Below are positions 18,874 through 29,811 of a stretch of 64,000 nt of DNA, piece after piece; position 1 is the stretch's first letter, and each line of letters opens with the position of its first letter. The translations under genes and the position numbers were made by a program. The stretch spans positions 1,612,001 to 1,676,000 of the forward strand of contig JAHWDD010000006.1 in NCBI GenBank assembly GCA_023897205.1, given 5' to 3'. Below the pieces are notes generated by a model that saw only the letters and a list, made by a program, of their open reading frames with translations, was not told the DNA's origin and searched no databases. The DNA comes from Exophiala sp. HKRS030. Lineage: Eukaryota > Ascomycota > Eurotiomycetes > Chaetothyriales > Herpotrichiellaceae.

Positions 18874-21083
18874 AAAGATGCGAATGAAGGAGAGAGTGTG
18901 TGGGTTTGGTGGGTGGAAAAGAAAAAAGAAGAAAGAATCAAGGCAAGATGTATCAAATGAGTTTGTGTTGTTGCTTGCAAGTGTGTGTGGTTGGGGTTGG
19001 GTATGGTATGATATACTTCAATGAATGAAAGTGTGTCGTTCTGGTTTGTTTGTATTGTGTGGTTTGCGTTGTTTGGCAAGTGATTGACTGACTGACCTTT
19101 GAGATGTCGCTCGAACCACAAAAGGGGGGGGGATATATACATGTTCTTTGACGGATGGTTTGCTTACGGACGGCAAAGTTATTTCCTCACCGGCAAGGAA
19201 CGCACGAAGCCTCATTTCCACCTTGGTAAACTCCACGGTCTGGCGTATGGCGAACGGTCAGCCGCGCCTCTCTGAATTTGGATCTGAATGGAACTCCATC
19301 ACACCGATATGCTGACATGACCAACGACTGCAAGTAATCAATCCCGCGTCGTCGGGAGGGAGTGGGAAATGGGAAGGATTTTCGAAATGACCCGCCACAT
19401 AGATGCATCGCCCCCCAATTCAAGAATTTGTGATTATTATTTCCTACTACTATCCGTACTACTACCACTATTACTCCCGTCTCCAAAGTACGCCCGGAGT
19501 ACAGGCGGAGGGTGGGTCCGTTTTTCCATATCGGAAGATGATTGTCGGCCCCCGTTGAGGAATTGGCGAGAGACTTCTTAGCTACAAGCTACAACTTTTA
19601 CTCTTTCGTGGAATTACATTTGTAGCAGCATGGCACTACGTTCGGTACGGAATATCTACGGTAAGCACAACACATCAACGAGGGAAAAAAAGGGAACAAA
19701 GGGCCAAGACATTCCTTTCTCTGGGACGGAGAAAAAGTGACCATGTGTTCATCCTTCCCCCAAAAAAGAAAAGTCGTGGACAGAACGGATGGAAAGCGTG
19801 TCGCGGTCGGTGTGCCACCTAGTAATGACCAGCATAGGTAGCGCCAACGCCCGCCATAACGCCGGATGGCAGATAGAATGGAAGAATTTTGGGACTAACA
19901 CCAACTGTACTCCCCGTACTACTGTACGAGTACTAAATGCGGTGCTGCTGCTGCTGCTGCTACTGCTGCTGATGATGATGATCAACTCCCATACGAGTTA
20001 CTGTAAACGAGTATTTTAGTCAGTGCCACGAGAGAGAGAGGCAGGTGTCGATCAAATCAAGATTGGCGAGAACGACTCGGGGGTTCCACATATGATCTCC
20101 ATGGTACTGTATGTACTGTACTATGGAGGCTCAAACACGTTCTCTAGTTGATAAGGCCCCCCAATATGCAAGCCTACAGTACTTCTAGTAAAAACTGTCA
20201 GTCAGCAGCCACCAAAAGGTAACCTTGTACTTTTTGGGCAGCATCAGCCCAAGTACAGAAAATGGAATTAGTTTCACCGCCCTTGCATGGATTCTGGCCA
20301 TTAGAATCCTCCCTGCACGGATGCTATTCGCCTGGAGATACGGAGTACACCCCCCGTCGTTTTTTCTTGTAAGAGCTAAAGTCTGTTGTACAGCTAGCTA
20401 GTTAAAATAGAGGATCGACCATCCATCCATTCGCCATCTTGTCAGCCTCAAACAAAACACCGCCGAGAGGTGGAGTCTCTTTTCTTCCTTACATAACGAC
20501 GGTGTCTATTTTTAAGGCGTGCTGACCCAATACAACGGGGACGAAGAGATGAAAAAGCCACAATCATGCGGCTACTCGTACAAACACTCGCACTCTTCCA
20601 CGCCCTCAACCCTTGTGCATTACACGGTCAAGGTTTAGGTCGACACGATCCTTGTAAGAAAATTAATTAGGATCGTTCAGCTCCTTACAAGTAGATCCTG
20701 TAGGCAATATCTTCGTCCCCTCCGTACTTCGTACCGTCTGTCGTTATTAGTGTGCTTACTGGCTTTTTGGGGCGAAACACCTAGTAATCAATCAAGAGAC
20801 CACATCGAGATACCTAACCAGGTACTTCGTTACTCTCGTTATCAGTAATTGATTTCCTCCATACATACCGGGACGTTCCCGCGTCCAATCTGCTTTTCAC
20901 CGTCTTCTGGCGCATTTGGTAACTCTCCATCATCTGTCTGTTTGTCTGTGGCAAGAGGGAGTCGGCCGTTGTCTTCTTCTTTTGCGCAACCTTCTCCTGT
21001 TAACCACCACCACCACCACCTGCACCCGCTGCACCGCACTTCAAGGGCCCAGGCGCAAAACGACACATCGACGACAACAAGTC
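18874..21083. other. 2.2-kb gene desert, motif-rich
   Basis: No convincing gene on either strand. It contains a G-run at 19123-19131, triplet repeats near 19942-19982, an exact TACGGAGTA at 20339-20347 and many GTACT/AGTAC pieces. A 34-codon ORF at 20566-20670 begins like a signal peptide but ends quickly. Confidence 0.55.
19942..19982 (+). repeat. GCT/GAT compound triplet repeat
   Basis: A (GCT)n run with one TACT interruption passes directly into (GAT)4 within the long intergenic region. Confidence 0.85.
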
Positions 21084-21758
21084 ATGCCTCTCATCACTCA
21101 AGTCGCCGACAAAGATCGCCAAAGGGCGTCGTTGTACCCTTACCCGGTGACACCGGTCTTGGGTGCCGCCAATTTTGTATCGGCCGGTGTCGTCATGGGT
21201 ATTCTGGCGTACTTTGTCCATTATTTGAGGATGGACGACATGTCCGCTCCCACGGAATTGATTTTTGTAAGTACAAACATGTCCGACCTGACCGTCTCCG
21301 TACGTTCTGCGGATGATCAAAGGGAGAAGACTACTTGATCAATTCAATCTGCTTCAACAGGTTAACGGGAAAATTGAAAAAAAAAGGTCCTCGTCGTCTC
21401 TTGCGTCGCTCTCCTCGACCAGATCTTGGCCGTCTTCCGGCACAGCGTCTTTCGCATTTCCGCCCGGGTCAACATCGTCGTCCACCTCGTCATTCTGAGT
21501 CTGTGGCTGGCCGCGTTCGGCGTCTTGTCCTGGAGGTTGAACAAGATGGTCCTCTCTCACTCGTGCAGCGTCAAGATCTGGGGGACTTCCATGGGCGTCA
21601 TGGTCTGTCGGTTGTACAAGGCAATGTATTCCTTTTCGGCCATCAGCTTGGCTCTCGCCGTCGGGTCGGTCATTCTCGACTACACCGTGCTGAGGGAGGA
21701 TGCCGTGGCCGGCATCTATCAACCTCTGGAAGGAAAGGCCAAGGCCGTGAAGATATAA
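21084..21758 (+). CDS. Four-TM MARVEL-like membrane protein
   Basis: Two exons, 21084-21266 and 21387-21758, encode 184 aa. The donor is GTAAGT; the acceptor is an AAG at the end of an A-run, with TTAAC as a likely branch point about 26 nt before it. The more obvious CAACAG acceptor at 21360 would throw the second exon out of frame. Joining makes the second helix continuous (ELIF then VLVVSCVALLLDQILAVF). Four hydrophobic helices fall at about residues 25-48, 58-78, 86-108 and 130-155, with polar loops and a charged tail, the pattern of fungal MARVEL/Nce102-like proteins of the plasma membrane. No sequence motif proves the family. No neighbour points to a function. Confidence 0.62.
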
Positions 21759-22161
21759 TCGGACAATTTTTCCGGTCAGGGAGACAGGAAGAGATCACCA
21801 TCACTCGGCAACGGCGTTTCCAAACAATCCACCTACCTTACTCTATCCATTGTACATAAGATGAATTATCTCATTTGATTTGGGAGCGTTTGGGAACTTG
21901 GGCGGTGGGATTTTTTGGGGGTGGGAATGTAAGCGAAACAAGCGACACTGAAAGAGAGAGAGAGAGAGAGACAACCAGGTCTCTCTGTCTGTTTTCCGTC
22001 TCAACAATTGCGTCCACAATCTATTTTTTACCGATGATGTGTTCGACTCAAGAGGCACTTATCCCTTCGAGAGTCGCATACAACGATCGAGTTATACCCA
22101 CGGACATACACATATAATGTGAACGAGATCAGGAATTCTAATAAATCCTCACATGCGCGCT

Positions 22162-22236
<75 letters not shown>
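21759..22236. other. Intergenic with dinucleotide repeats
   Basis: This is the 3' region between convergent genes. It holds a (GA)n run at about 21953-21971 and most of the long CT microsatellite annotated separately. Confidence 0.6.

Positions 22237-22238
<2 letters not shown>
22164..22238 (+). repeat. (CT)n microsatellite, about 75 bp
   Basis: An uninterrupted CT dinucleotide tract whose right end overlaps the stop codon (TGA, complement of 22237-22239) of the minus-strand acyl-CoA dehydrogenase gene. The mRNA 3' UTR would therefore begin with a pure GA tract. Confidence 0.97.
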
Positions 22239-22242
<4 letters not shown>

Positions 22243-23514
22243 CTTATCACCATAGTGATAAAATCCACTACCCGACTTCACCCCGAGCCTGCCTTGGTCT
22301 ATCATTCCTTGGAGGTACGTTCGAGGTTGTTCGGGGATCCCAGTTCTCACGTCCGCATAGTGTTGCTCAATGTCACGAACCACGTCCAGTCCCACGACAT
22401 CCATTTGCTCGCATGGTCCTTTGGGGGTCTTCAACACGTCTTTGAAGATGGCATCGATTTCTTCAGGGGTCGCCACACCTTCTGACAAGGTCAAGAGGGC
22501 TTCTCTCTTGATCGCTGCCCATATTCTGCATCCCCGCAACATCACGTCCACTGTTAGCAAACACACTCAACCATCTCAACTCCACGATGGAAGAAGAAGA
22601 TCTCAGCACATCTGACGACAGTCCTACTCACCGGTTGTAAATGTACCCTGTGGATGTCTTCCGGACGTGAAACGGCGAGAATCCGTGTTTTTTCGTCTCT
22701 TCCATTAACCGAGTGATGATCTCGGGCCTCGTTTGACTTGAACCCATAACTTCGATTGCTTCATGAGGTTGTTCAAGTTAGTTGCTGATACAAGTAGAGC
22801 CCAGTGCGGTGGGTCGGACTTGACTTGCCTGATGTTTCTGGTGGCCAGTCTATCGAATGCGTTAGTCTCGAGAGGTAGTTGGAAACATGGCAAGAAACCA
22901 AAACTTGATCCATGGACGTAAGGTGGTGTACATACAAGAATGCAAACTCGCAAAACGATCGTCGTACTTCAACTTTTGACCCTCTAGAATCTCCTCGATG
23001 GTGTAACTACTAGAGTTGGAAGCGACGATGGTCTCGGGACTGGAAATCTGATCCAATTCCTGGACCACACTTCGTTTGAGCTTGAGAGATTCGGGGACGC
23101 ACTAAAAAGGCACACGTGAGTGAGCGGTCGCATGGAAACTTGGTGTCTGTGACCCATAAGTACAGATGACATACTTCTAGGACCAACCAAGACTTTGAGG
23201 CCGCTTGTTCAAGTTCCTTTGGAGGTGTGGTGATGACTTCACCCCAGTGTGTCGAGGTGGCCCAGAGACTTTGTAGCTGGGATCTCAGGTCGTCGATGCC
23301 CTTTCTCGCTCGGAGGAGTTGTTGCTCATTCTGGTCGACGAGGTAAACCGGTCGTCCTTTTCTCGTCCACTATCCACGTAACGTCTCCGGGTAAGTACAA
23401 AGGCGGTAGCTCTCTTGGGTGGTGTTGCGCGGGAAAAGGACCAACCATGAACGCCAGCCTTGTACCTTGTGTCCCTCCTCCGAGGATGGTGACGGCTTTC
23501 CGGGTTTTGTCCAT
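22237..23514 (-). CDS. 3-hydroxyacyl-CoA dehydrogenase family protein
   Basis: Six exons were rebuilt by hand: 23514-23446, 23369-23175, 23101-22936, 22849-22829, 22758-22632 and 22525-22237, giving 288 aa. The N-terminal Rossmann fold has TILGGGTQG, the acidic cofactor residue in VYLVDQNE (NAD preference), and the end of the fold SNSSSYTIEEI. The catalytic His lies in SLHSYWPPE and the paired Glu in AIEVMG; the C-terminal dimerisation domain begins at RIWAAIKREALLTL. This is the single-domain L-3-hydroxyacyl-CoA dehydrogenase/lambda-crystallin group, NAD-dependent oxidation of a 3-hydroxy acid or its CoA ester. Exon 4 is only 21 nt and is followed by a GC-AG intron (donor GCAAGT). The first donor, GTTGGT, is weak. 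No peroxisomal targeting tail is present. An SDR lies next to it on the same strand. Confidence 0.82.
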
Positions 23515-24560
23515 CTCTCAACAAAACCGATCGAGGGGTGCTCAAGGTAGGTTCTCGAGATGAAACAGTTGATGAGGAAAGCCAATGTGAGCTATGGAGA
23601 GCTTTGTCGAGTGTAGACACACAGAGAATTACAAAAAGTGACGTGACGATAAACAAAAAGCTTTCTACCAAATAGCCACACGGGCAACAAAATCCGAAGA
23701 CCCGAAGATCCTTGGTGGTTGGGAGAGATTCGAGAGGAGCCTCGGCGACGTTTTGTTTTCCGTACAGAGTGAGGATTAAGTACTCGTGGGTAGAAAAGTG
23801 AATTGGACAAGTCGTGTATGACAAGATATCAGGCAGCTACTCCGTCCTTTGTACCTGAGTACCGTAACTCTAGGGATTCATTCCCCAATAGGCGTGGGAC
23901 TCTGTAGATTGACTTGGGTAAAGTAAAGTACCTTAAGGTCGTCAGGAGGGAATTTGGTCCCCGAGTGAATCTCCCCCCTTGGAGCGGGGTATTTGTGGCT
24001 GTTCAATTTTAACAAGGCTACGAGGCTGTGTGCTTCACAAACACTTATACTTGAAAAGACCTTGCTTCGAGAGCCCCAGAAGTGTGCAAATCGAAAAGCA
24101 GAATGGGTGTCAGTCAATACCTTTTTTTGAGAATATCCTCGGTTATACCACTTTTCGACTAGTTTGCTCGATTACTCCGTATTGTGGTAAGCATTTCATA
24201 TCGGATCGGATCCGATGTATCCACCTCAAGAATCTCTCTCGGCTCGAGAACTCGTATCCGTAAGTGAGAGGTGTCTGTCAGGGTGTGCGCCGGTGAAACC
24301 AACAATGCAGATTCTACGGATGCGATGACTGTTACCACGCAACTTGATGACCCAAGTATAGCCACCCAACTTTGACGTTCCTCCGACAATGGCCCACATA
24401 TAGATGATCCAAAAGAGTGCTCACTCATACCGACGTGGGTGAAAGATCACACACCATTCGATTTTAAACATTAAACTCATAACTCGATTCTTAAAAACTA
24501 CATACATACCAAGTCTCATTCTCAACCCATCCACATCTTAATGTATCCTTCTACGTAACC
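23515..24560. other. Intergenic, no gene seen
   Basis: About 1 kb between two minus-strand genes. TACTCCGT occurs at 23838-23845 and an exact TACTCCGTA at 24173-24181. ORFs are short and lack any family resemblance. Confidence 0.5.
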
Positions 24561-25434
24561 TTAACATGCCACACCGCCGTCGGCCGAAAAGGTCGCACCG
24601 GTCGTGAAGGAAGAATCGTCGCTCAGGGTAAAGCAAATCGTCTTGGCCATATCATCCGGTGTACCAAGCCTCTGCAGAGGCAAGGTCTTGTAGGTGTTTG
24701 TGACTGGTTGATTGCTCGTTCCACCATCGGTTCTCAACCTGTCCAACATTGGAGTTTCGATCGGGCCACTGTTTTTTGGGGGGACGTTGTTGTCAGCAAT
24801 CAAGGTACAGGAGTCTTCCTTAATTCCATTTCCTGGTTACATGAAAAAGGTAGATGTCAAAAACTTACGGTGCTAGTGCATTGACACGGATCCCTCTCTC
24901 GCCAACCTCCTTTGCGGCTGTTCTCGTCAAACCGACCACACCATGCTTGCTGCTACTGTAGGCCGCGATGTTCGGTCGACCCATCAACCCCGCCATGCTG
25001 GCCACGTTCAAGACCGAAGCCCCTCGGTCCATGACCCTCAGCTGGGCGCGCAGACAATAAAACAATCCCTTCAGGTTGATGTCCATGATGAAATCCCAGT
25101 GTTCGTTGGTGATGTCGACGATCTTCGCAAAGACCTTACCGCCCGGGAGGGCCTCGACCCCGGCGATGTTGGCCGCACCGTCCAGCTTGCCGAAGTGCTT
25201 CACCGTGGCCGCCGTCCAGGCGTCCACGCTGTCCGAGTTGGAAACGTCGACTCGCTGACCGATCACGTTGACCCCTTTGCCTTTTAACTCTGACACGATC
25301 TTGTTCAGGGCGTCTTCGTTGACGTCGCAAAGAGACAGAGAAGCCCCTCTCGCCGCCGCCAATCGTGCCGTCGCAGCTCCTATACCGGAAGCCGCGCCGG
25401 TGATTGCAATGACCTTGCCCTCGAGTTGTGCCAT
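24561..25434 (-). CDS. Classical short-chain dehydrogenase/reductase
   Basis: Two exons, 25434-24869 and 24768-24561 (donor GTAAGT, acceptor CAG), encode 257 aa, the normal size of a classical SDR. Motifs in order: cofactor loop TGAASGIG at residues 12-19, acidic Asp at the end of the second strand (LCDVNEDA, favouring NAD), NIAG in place of the usual NNAG, the catalytic Ser in VASMAGLMG, and YSSSK with catalytic Tyr and Lys. The C-terminus ends FSADGGVAC, the usual SDR closing GG motif. The substrate is unknown; fungal relatives act on sugars, polyols or small ketones. Same-strand adjacency to the hydroxyacyl-CoA dehydrogenase suggests but does not prove a shared pathway. Confidence 0.88.
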
Positions 25435-26010
25435 GCTTTTTGTCTTGGTTTTGCGCTCTTCGACTTGATCTGTATTATCGATTATCGTTGATGCTCTTTG
25501 ACAATATTGAGTTTCAACCTTTCTTTTTCCAAGACGTGCTGAACTGTCAAGTCTCTGTTTTTATACTCCGTTCGGATTTACTGCTTACGGTCGAAATGGG
25601 GTGAGGGGGTCCCGAGGTAAACATTTTACAAGGCTAACAAACTGTGGGGAAGAAGCGAGGGCCTCTCAACCGAGAAGAAGCACCCCAGTACATCATAGCC
25701 TTGGGACATCTTGACGTCCGAGCAACTACAGGGTATGAACGATCAGCGTCATTGCGTAAAAGGAGCCGAAGAAAAATGTCCTTTGTTCGGTTCCGGGGCT
25801 GCGGGTAAGGTAAGTTTTTTTGCCTGCCTAGATTGGAGTTTGAACTTTAGGGGGATCTCAGCCTCGCCTGATGAGAACAGTAAATACTAACAACAAACAA
25901 TGTCCAACTCAAGTCACTCTTAACACTTGACACGCGCGTGGAGAAAGAAAGGGGGGTATCAGTGTTAAAATTGTATGGAGATTGCTCATCTCATACTTTT
26001 TTCCAATTAC
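25435..26010. other. Intergenic, no gene seen
   Basis: Promoter side of the SDR and 3' side of the small acidic ORF. A TACTCCGT motif lies at 25564-25571. Confidence 0.5.
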
Positions 26011-26436
26011 TCATTCTTCATCTTCTTCATCACTATCCGCATTCACCATGTCATACCAAAACTGCTCCCAGGCGAGGCTCGAAGCTTCATGGATATCTTC
26101 TCTTCTTTCTGCGATTTGCGTCCGGAGACTTGCCGGCTTCGGACGGAGAAGGGCCACCAACGGTCGCAGTTCATCCGGCATGGTTCGACGGTAGTGGACA
26201 CGAAAGTTGCGAAAGTCTACCTCCAGTGCGTCAAGCAAGGCATCGACATTGTCAAATGTGTCGCCGGAGTGACCCGGGTCCATGAAGGAAGGGTCGTACC
26301 GTAAATGCTCACATATGCTGTCCATGACGGCGAACCGGACCATGATTTCCTCCAAGTCGGCCGCCACGTCACCCGTCATTGTCATCGGAATGATGACGTT
26401 GTTGCGTTGAGGAGGAGCAGGGGCAGGGGCAGCCAT
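26011..26436 (-). CDS. Small hypothetical protein with acidic C-terminus
   Basis: A 141-aa single ORF starting MAAPAPAPPQRNN and ending NADSDEEDEE. It has no signal peptide and no Cys-rich motif. The middle (EIMVRFAVMDSICEHLRYD, NVDALLDALEVDFRNFRVHYRRTMPDELRPLVALL) has amphipathic, helix-like periodicity that looks protein-coding, and codon use is similar to neighbours. I do not recognise a family. It sits between the SDR and a Zn2Cys6 regulator on the same strand. The gene may be real but rests on an open frame and composition only. Confidence 0.45.
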   Translation of the reverse strand: MAAPAPAPPQRNNVIIPMTMTGDVAADLEEIMVRFAVMDSICEHLRYDPSFMDPGHSGDTFDNVDALLDALEVDFRNFRVHYRRTMPDELRPLVALLRPKPASLRTQIAERREDIHEASSLAWEQFWYDMVNADSDEEDEE

Positions 26437-27157
26437 GTCGATGTGATCTCACCCGAGCGACCGGACTAGAGTGTGTTGGTCCTTTTTTCGGGAGAAGAAT
26501 AAGAGTGAAACATTGTGGTGACGGACCAGAGGACAGATGGTATATATTTATATGGCTGGAAAACTCGAGATGCTGCCCTTTGTGAAGTTGTCGAGCCGCT
26601 TGGATTCGGCAGGGCAGTGCAGGACAATAAGTGACAATAAAAGATAAACATGGAAAATGAAGTGACAGTGCAGGTGGTGAATTGTGTATTTTACCTTGCT
26701 GCCGGATAATGCTGCGTTTGAAGAGACAAAGCAAACAATTGATCTTTGTCTACGATAGTGTCACATCAACGGTAAAGACAAAAACACGAGTGATGGGCAT
26801 CATTTTCTGTTCTTTGAAAACTACACACAATGAGAAAAAACAACACAGAACAACAATAACAACAACAAGGTCCAACGGCCTGACAATTTGCCGACCTGCA
26901 AAGGATGTCGTACTCGTCTGCGATTTCCTCAAGACGCAGTTCTCCTTCGGCGGCTGGGGGAAACGAGAGTGATCTACCTGGTCCACAGACGGATCTATGG
27001 TCCCGACTAAAGCACGATGCGGTTCAGCTCCATTGTGAACTTGGGCAGCTTCCCGGAAAGTTCCATCTCGGCGGCGTCTATGACTGCGTTTACACGAGAA
27101 TCCCCCGCGAAGATCATGTCCAACGATCTTGTGCGCAGTGGCCCACATAGAATTGTC
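26437..27157. other. Intergenic, no gene assigned
   Basis: A stretch of about 36 codons on the minus strand ending near 27016 (MIFAGDSRVNAVIDAAEMEL...) reads somewhat like protein but connects to nothing in frame. The rest is AT-rich. Confidence 0.4.
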
Positions 27158-29281
27158 TCACAGATGGAATGCCGACATGTCTTCGTCCCATGTGTTGTTG
27201 ATCCCTTCGAACAGAGACGAGTTCAAAAACATGTCCAAGTCGGTCTCTCCATCTGCCAGTATGTTCACGTCGTTGTCATCATGTGCTGGATCGAAACTCA
27301 ATTCTTCAGCTTGAGAAATGTACCGAAACGCCGGACAACGGCTTCGGTGAGTCGCTGAATTTTTCTGATGAGGCGGTTTCTCTTTCTTCTCCTGCCCTTC
27401 TTGATAAAAAAGATGTACATGAACGTCTCGTCTACTATTATTCGCGCCCGACGACCTGGGAAGTTTGTTCAGTCTTTCATAGCTGCGCTTGACGTTGGTG
27501 AAGATGGGACACAGGAGGGCATGGAGGTCACGCCCGATGGGCCCCTCGAGTGTCGACCCGGTGGCACGCTCCAATCGGTAGCACAAAAGGTCTAGATATA
27601 TCTCCAGTTTGGTGGCGTCGCGGGCGGCTCTGACGTCCCACTCGGGGAGTTCGGGGATACCCAAGCACAAGCGGTAGAGATACGCAGTGTTGCAGATCAA
27701 AGCCCACCACTGCAAGACTGACAGACCAGAATATTCCTCGAGAGACAGTGAGAGGAATGTCTCAAAGACTTTGGACGACGTCTGAAGACAGATCATCAGA
27801 CATCTGTTTCGGCTCGGGGTCAGAGTGATCCTTTGCTCCTCACCGTTGACCGAGGCTGGAGGAGGAGGATTGCAGGGGTTCAGCAACTTCATTTCGTGAC
27901 CGAACGACACGGCCCAGGAGCTGACCAGGTCGATTGAAACATATTCTGAAGTTCCGACCACCAGTGGCCGGTGCGTGGCGATCTTGTCTTGGAGTGTGGC
28001 CAGGCTGGCTTCTACATGACCCAAACTAGATTGACTTGAATGGTCGAAAGTGAGAGCAAGGTACGCATGATGACGTTCGTTTCCAAGAACCATGGCTTCA
28101 ACAAGGGGTAGGATCATGGTGTCTGTTGCGTATTCTGGCTCTCTATCCGAGAGAGACCGTGCACACTGGATCAAGTAGCTGGTACACTGTAAGGTACTCG
28201 GTTTGCACCAGATCCAAGACGTGATTGTGGAGAGACAAAAGCAACCTACATATGCACGTATTGCGGACCTGCTGTGATACTGACATCCCCCTACAGCATG
28301 ATCATCACGAGTGGGCTGGTTCATGAGGCCAGTGTCTCTTTCATTGCCCCTCGGTGATACCGCATCTTCTTCTGGAGGTCTGTCGAATTTCATGTCGATA
28401 CAGATGCTGATCGCGATTTGAAGAGTTTGGTAGAATTGCTGCTTCATGGGGATGTAAAAGAAGTGATACCACGCCAGGTAGATGATCAACGCCTGGAGTA
28501 GATCGGTGTTCCTCTCGCCGTCTATCATCACCGATCGGAGGATCTGGTCCCGGAAGCTCTTCTCAAGTCTTTTTTGCAGCTGCTTGTCGTCCTCACCAGA
28601 TGAAGTGACCACGATGATGGCGTGTAAAGTGGCTGGGTACGTTATCGCGAGTTCTTGAACGGTCACATTTCCGGGAATGGGGACGAAAGGGAAATGTCGC
28701 GTCATCTTTTCCCGGTACGTACACAGGGCTGTAGCAGCGGCATCGTGAGCAAGCTCACCACTCCAACAGAAGCGTTCCAGACCAGGTATTGTTTTCCTTT
28801 CAGCGTTGGATATGTTGTCGTTGCAAGAGTTGGAGACTGTGGTGGATGGCTCAGAAGCAGCACCGACGACGTCTGCTTGATCAAGGCTGTGTACGTTCTT
28901 GAAGAAGCGTGAGTAATCGGGAGTGGTAGCCAACAAATCGTCCATGCCCCTAGCCAAAAAGTCCTCATCATGGCCGAGGGAGGGCAAGAAGGAGTGCGGA
29001 TCTGCTTTTCCCCCCTGTTTCTCATCACAAACACCGAGGTCAAGCTGTGTGGTCAACCCCCGTCCTTTCGTGCGAAGGGCTGGCGCACTGCCGGGGACAT
29101 CAGGTCCAGATTCTCGTTTCCTCCGCCGCTTCACCTCCTCGAAGACGCAGCGTGCGCCAGACCTTTTGCACTTCTGGCATATATCATCCCGCTCCGAACA
29201 TGGTCGACACCTGACCTTGAGATCGCGGCAAGGTCTACAGGCTCGCTCCGCCTTTCTTGTTCTTCCGAAACCTCCGTCCAT
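27158..29281 (-). CDS. Zn2Cys6 fungal-type transcription factor
   Basis: A 707-aa open frame starting MDGGFGRTRKAERAC. The binuclear zinc cluster is C15-x2-C18-x6-C25-x9-C35-x2-C38-x6-C45, with an extra Cys at 28, followed by a basic KRRRKRES linker. The middle region has the weak helical features of the fungal-specific regulatory domain (for example ERFCWSGELAHDA and LLQALIIYLAWYHFFYIP), and the C-terminus is acidic (LADGETDLDMFLNSSLF), a plausible activation region. The whole frame is open, though a retained in-frame intron cannot be excluded around residues 615-650, where sequence is basic and low in complexity. It is divergently transcribed from the DJ-1/PfpI gene over about 530 bp, an arrangement common for a pathway regulator and its target. 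Confidence 0.88.
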   Translation of the reverse strand: MDGGFGRTRKAERACRPCRDLKVRCRPCSERDDICQKCKRSGARCVFEEVKRRRKRESGPDVPGSAPALRTKGRGLTTQLDLGVCDEKQGGKADPHSFLPSLGHDEDFLARGMDDLLATTPDYSRFFKNVHSLDQADVVGAASEPSTTVSNSCNDNISNAERKTIPGLERFCWSGELAHDAAATALCTYREKMTRHFPFVPIPGNVTVQELAITYPATLHAIIVVTSSGEDDKQLQKRLEKSFRDQILRSVMIDGERNTDLLQALIIYLAWYHFFYIPMKQQFYQTLQIAISICIDMKFDRPPEEDAVSPRGNERDTGLMNQPTRDDHAVGGCQYHSRSAIRAYVGCFCLSTITSWIWCKPSTLQCTSYLIQCARSLSDREPEYATDTMILPLVEAMVLGNERHHAYLALTFDHSSQSSLGHVEASLATLQDKIATHRPLVVGTSEYVSIDLVSSWAVSFGHEMKLLNPCNPPPPASVNGEEQRITLTPSRNRCLMICLQTSSKVFETFLSLSLEEYSGLSVLQWWALICNTAYLYRLCLGIPELPEWDVRAARDATKLEIYLDLLCYRLERATGSTLEGPIGRDLHALLCPIFTNVKRSYERLNKLPRSSGANNSRRDVHVHLFYQEGQEKKEKPPHQKNSATHRSRCPAFRYISQAEELSFDPAHDDNDVNILADGETDLDMFLNSSLFEGINNTWDEDMSAFHL

Positions 29282-29811
29282 GGCGTGCGACCCGTGTAAG
29301 ATGAATTTGTGGCAGTCTAAAGTTCCACACGTACAGCTCTAAGAAGCATTGCGTCCAGGGCAGATGAACTGCCAATGCGTTCGGCCGAGCCAATCAACAT
29401 CATCGTGTTGTTTGCGCTTTCAGAACGCGGAAGTTGAAAGGTGCCGGTAACATTTGTAATGACCAGCAATAACCCCTTTTTGATGCCGTTGATGTAGGTG
29501 GATACCTGTCAATGGGTTGTAATATGTTTTCACGGGTGTAAAATGAAGCTGAGGTAAGTGTCTACCCTTGATATTATTATACATCTCCGTCGATTGATGG
29601 TATGCAGAGATCAAGTTTCTCGATGACATCCAGAACAATCATGATCATGGGTCTCTCTCCGTGGTCCCGCGATGGCTTCTTTATATAAAAACTGTTGAGT
29701 AGTTGCAACTCCAGAATGCTTCATCAAGGTACAGCACCATACTTTTTCTCTACCAAAGTCCCTGAGCTTGTTCTTCTCACTACATCTGAAGCATCTGCAC
29801 GGTTGGAACAG
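29282..29811. promoter_or_regulatory. Divergent promoter, Zn2Cys6 regulator / DJ-1-like gene
   Basis: The region between the regulator ATG (29281, minus) and the DJ-1-like ATG chosen at 29812. A TATA-like TATATAAAA lies at 29681-29689 and suits the DJ-1-like gene. No clear CGG-N-CCG pair stands out. Confidence 0.4.

Noticed and set aside
20566..20670. 34-codon ORF starting like a signal peptide (MRLLVQTLALFHAL)
   Set aside because: It stops after 34 codons and no downstream exon could be joined with confidence.
20650..20698. Small inverted repeat CTTGTAAG / CTTACAAG
   Set aside because: Arms of 8 bp with no target-site duplication or T-run; too weak for a MITE or terminator.
26905..27148. 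Overlapping ORFs downstream of the Zn2Cys6 regulator, one with a protein-like minus-strand stretch
   Set aside because: No start, splice sites or family match; cannot be linked to the regulator whose stop lies before it.
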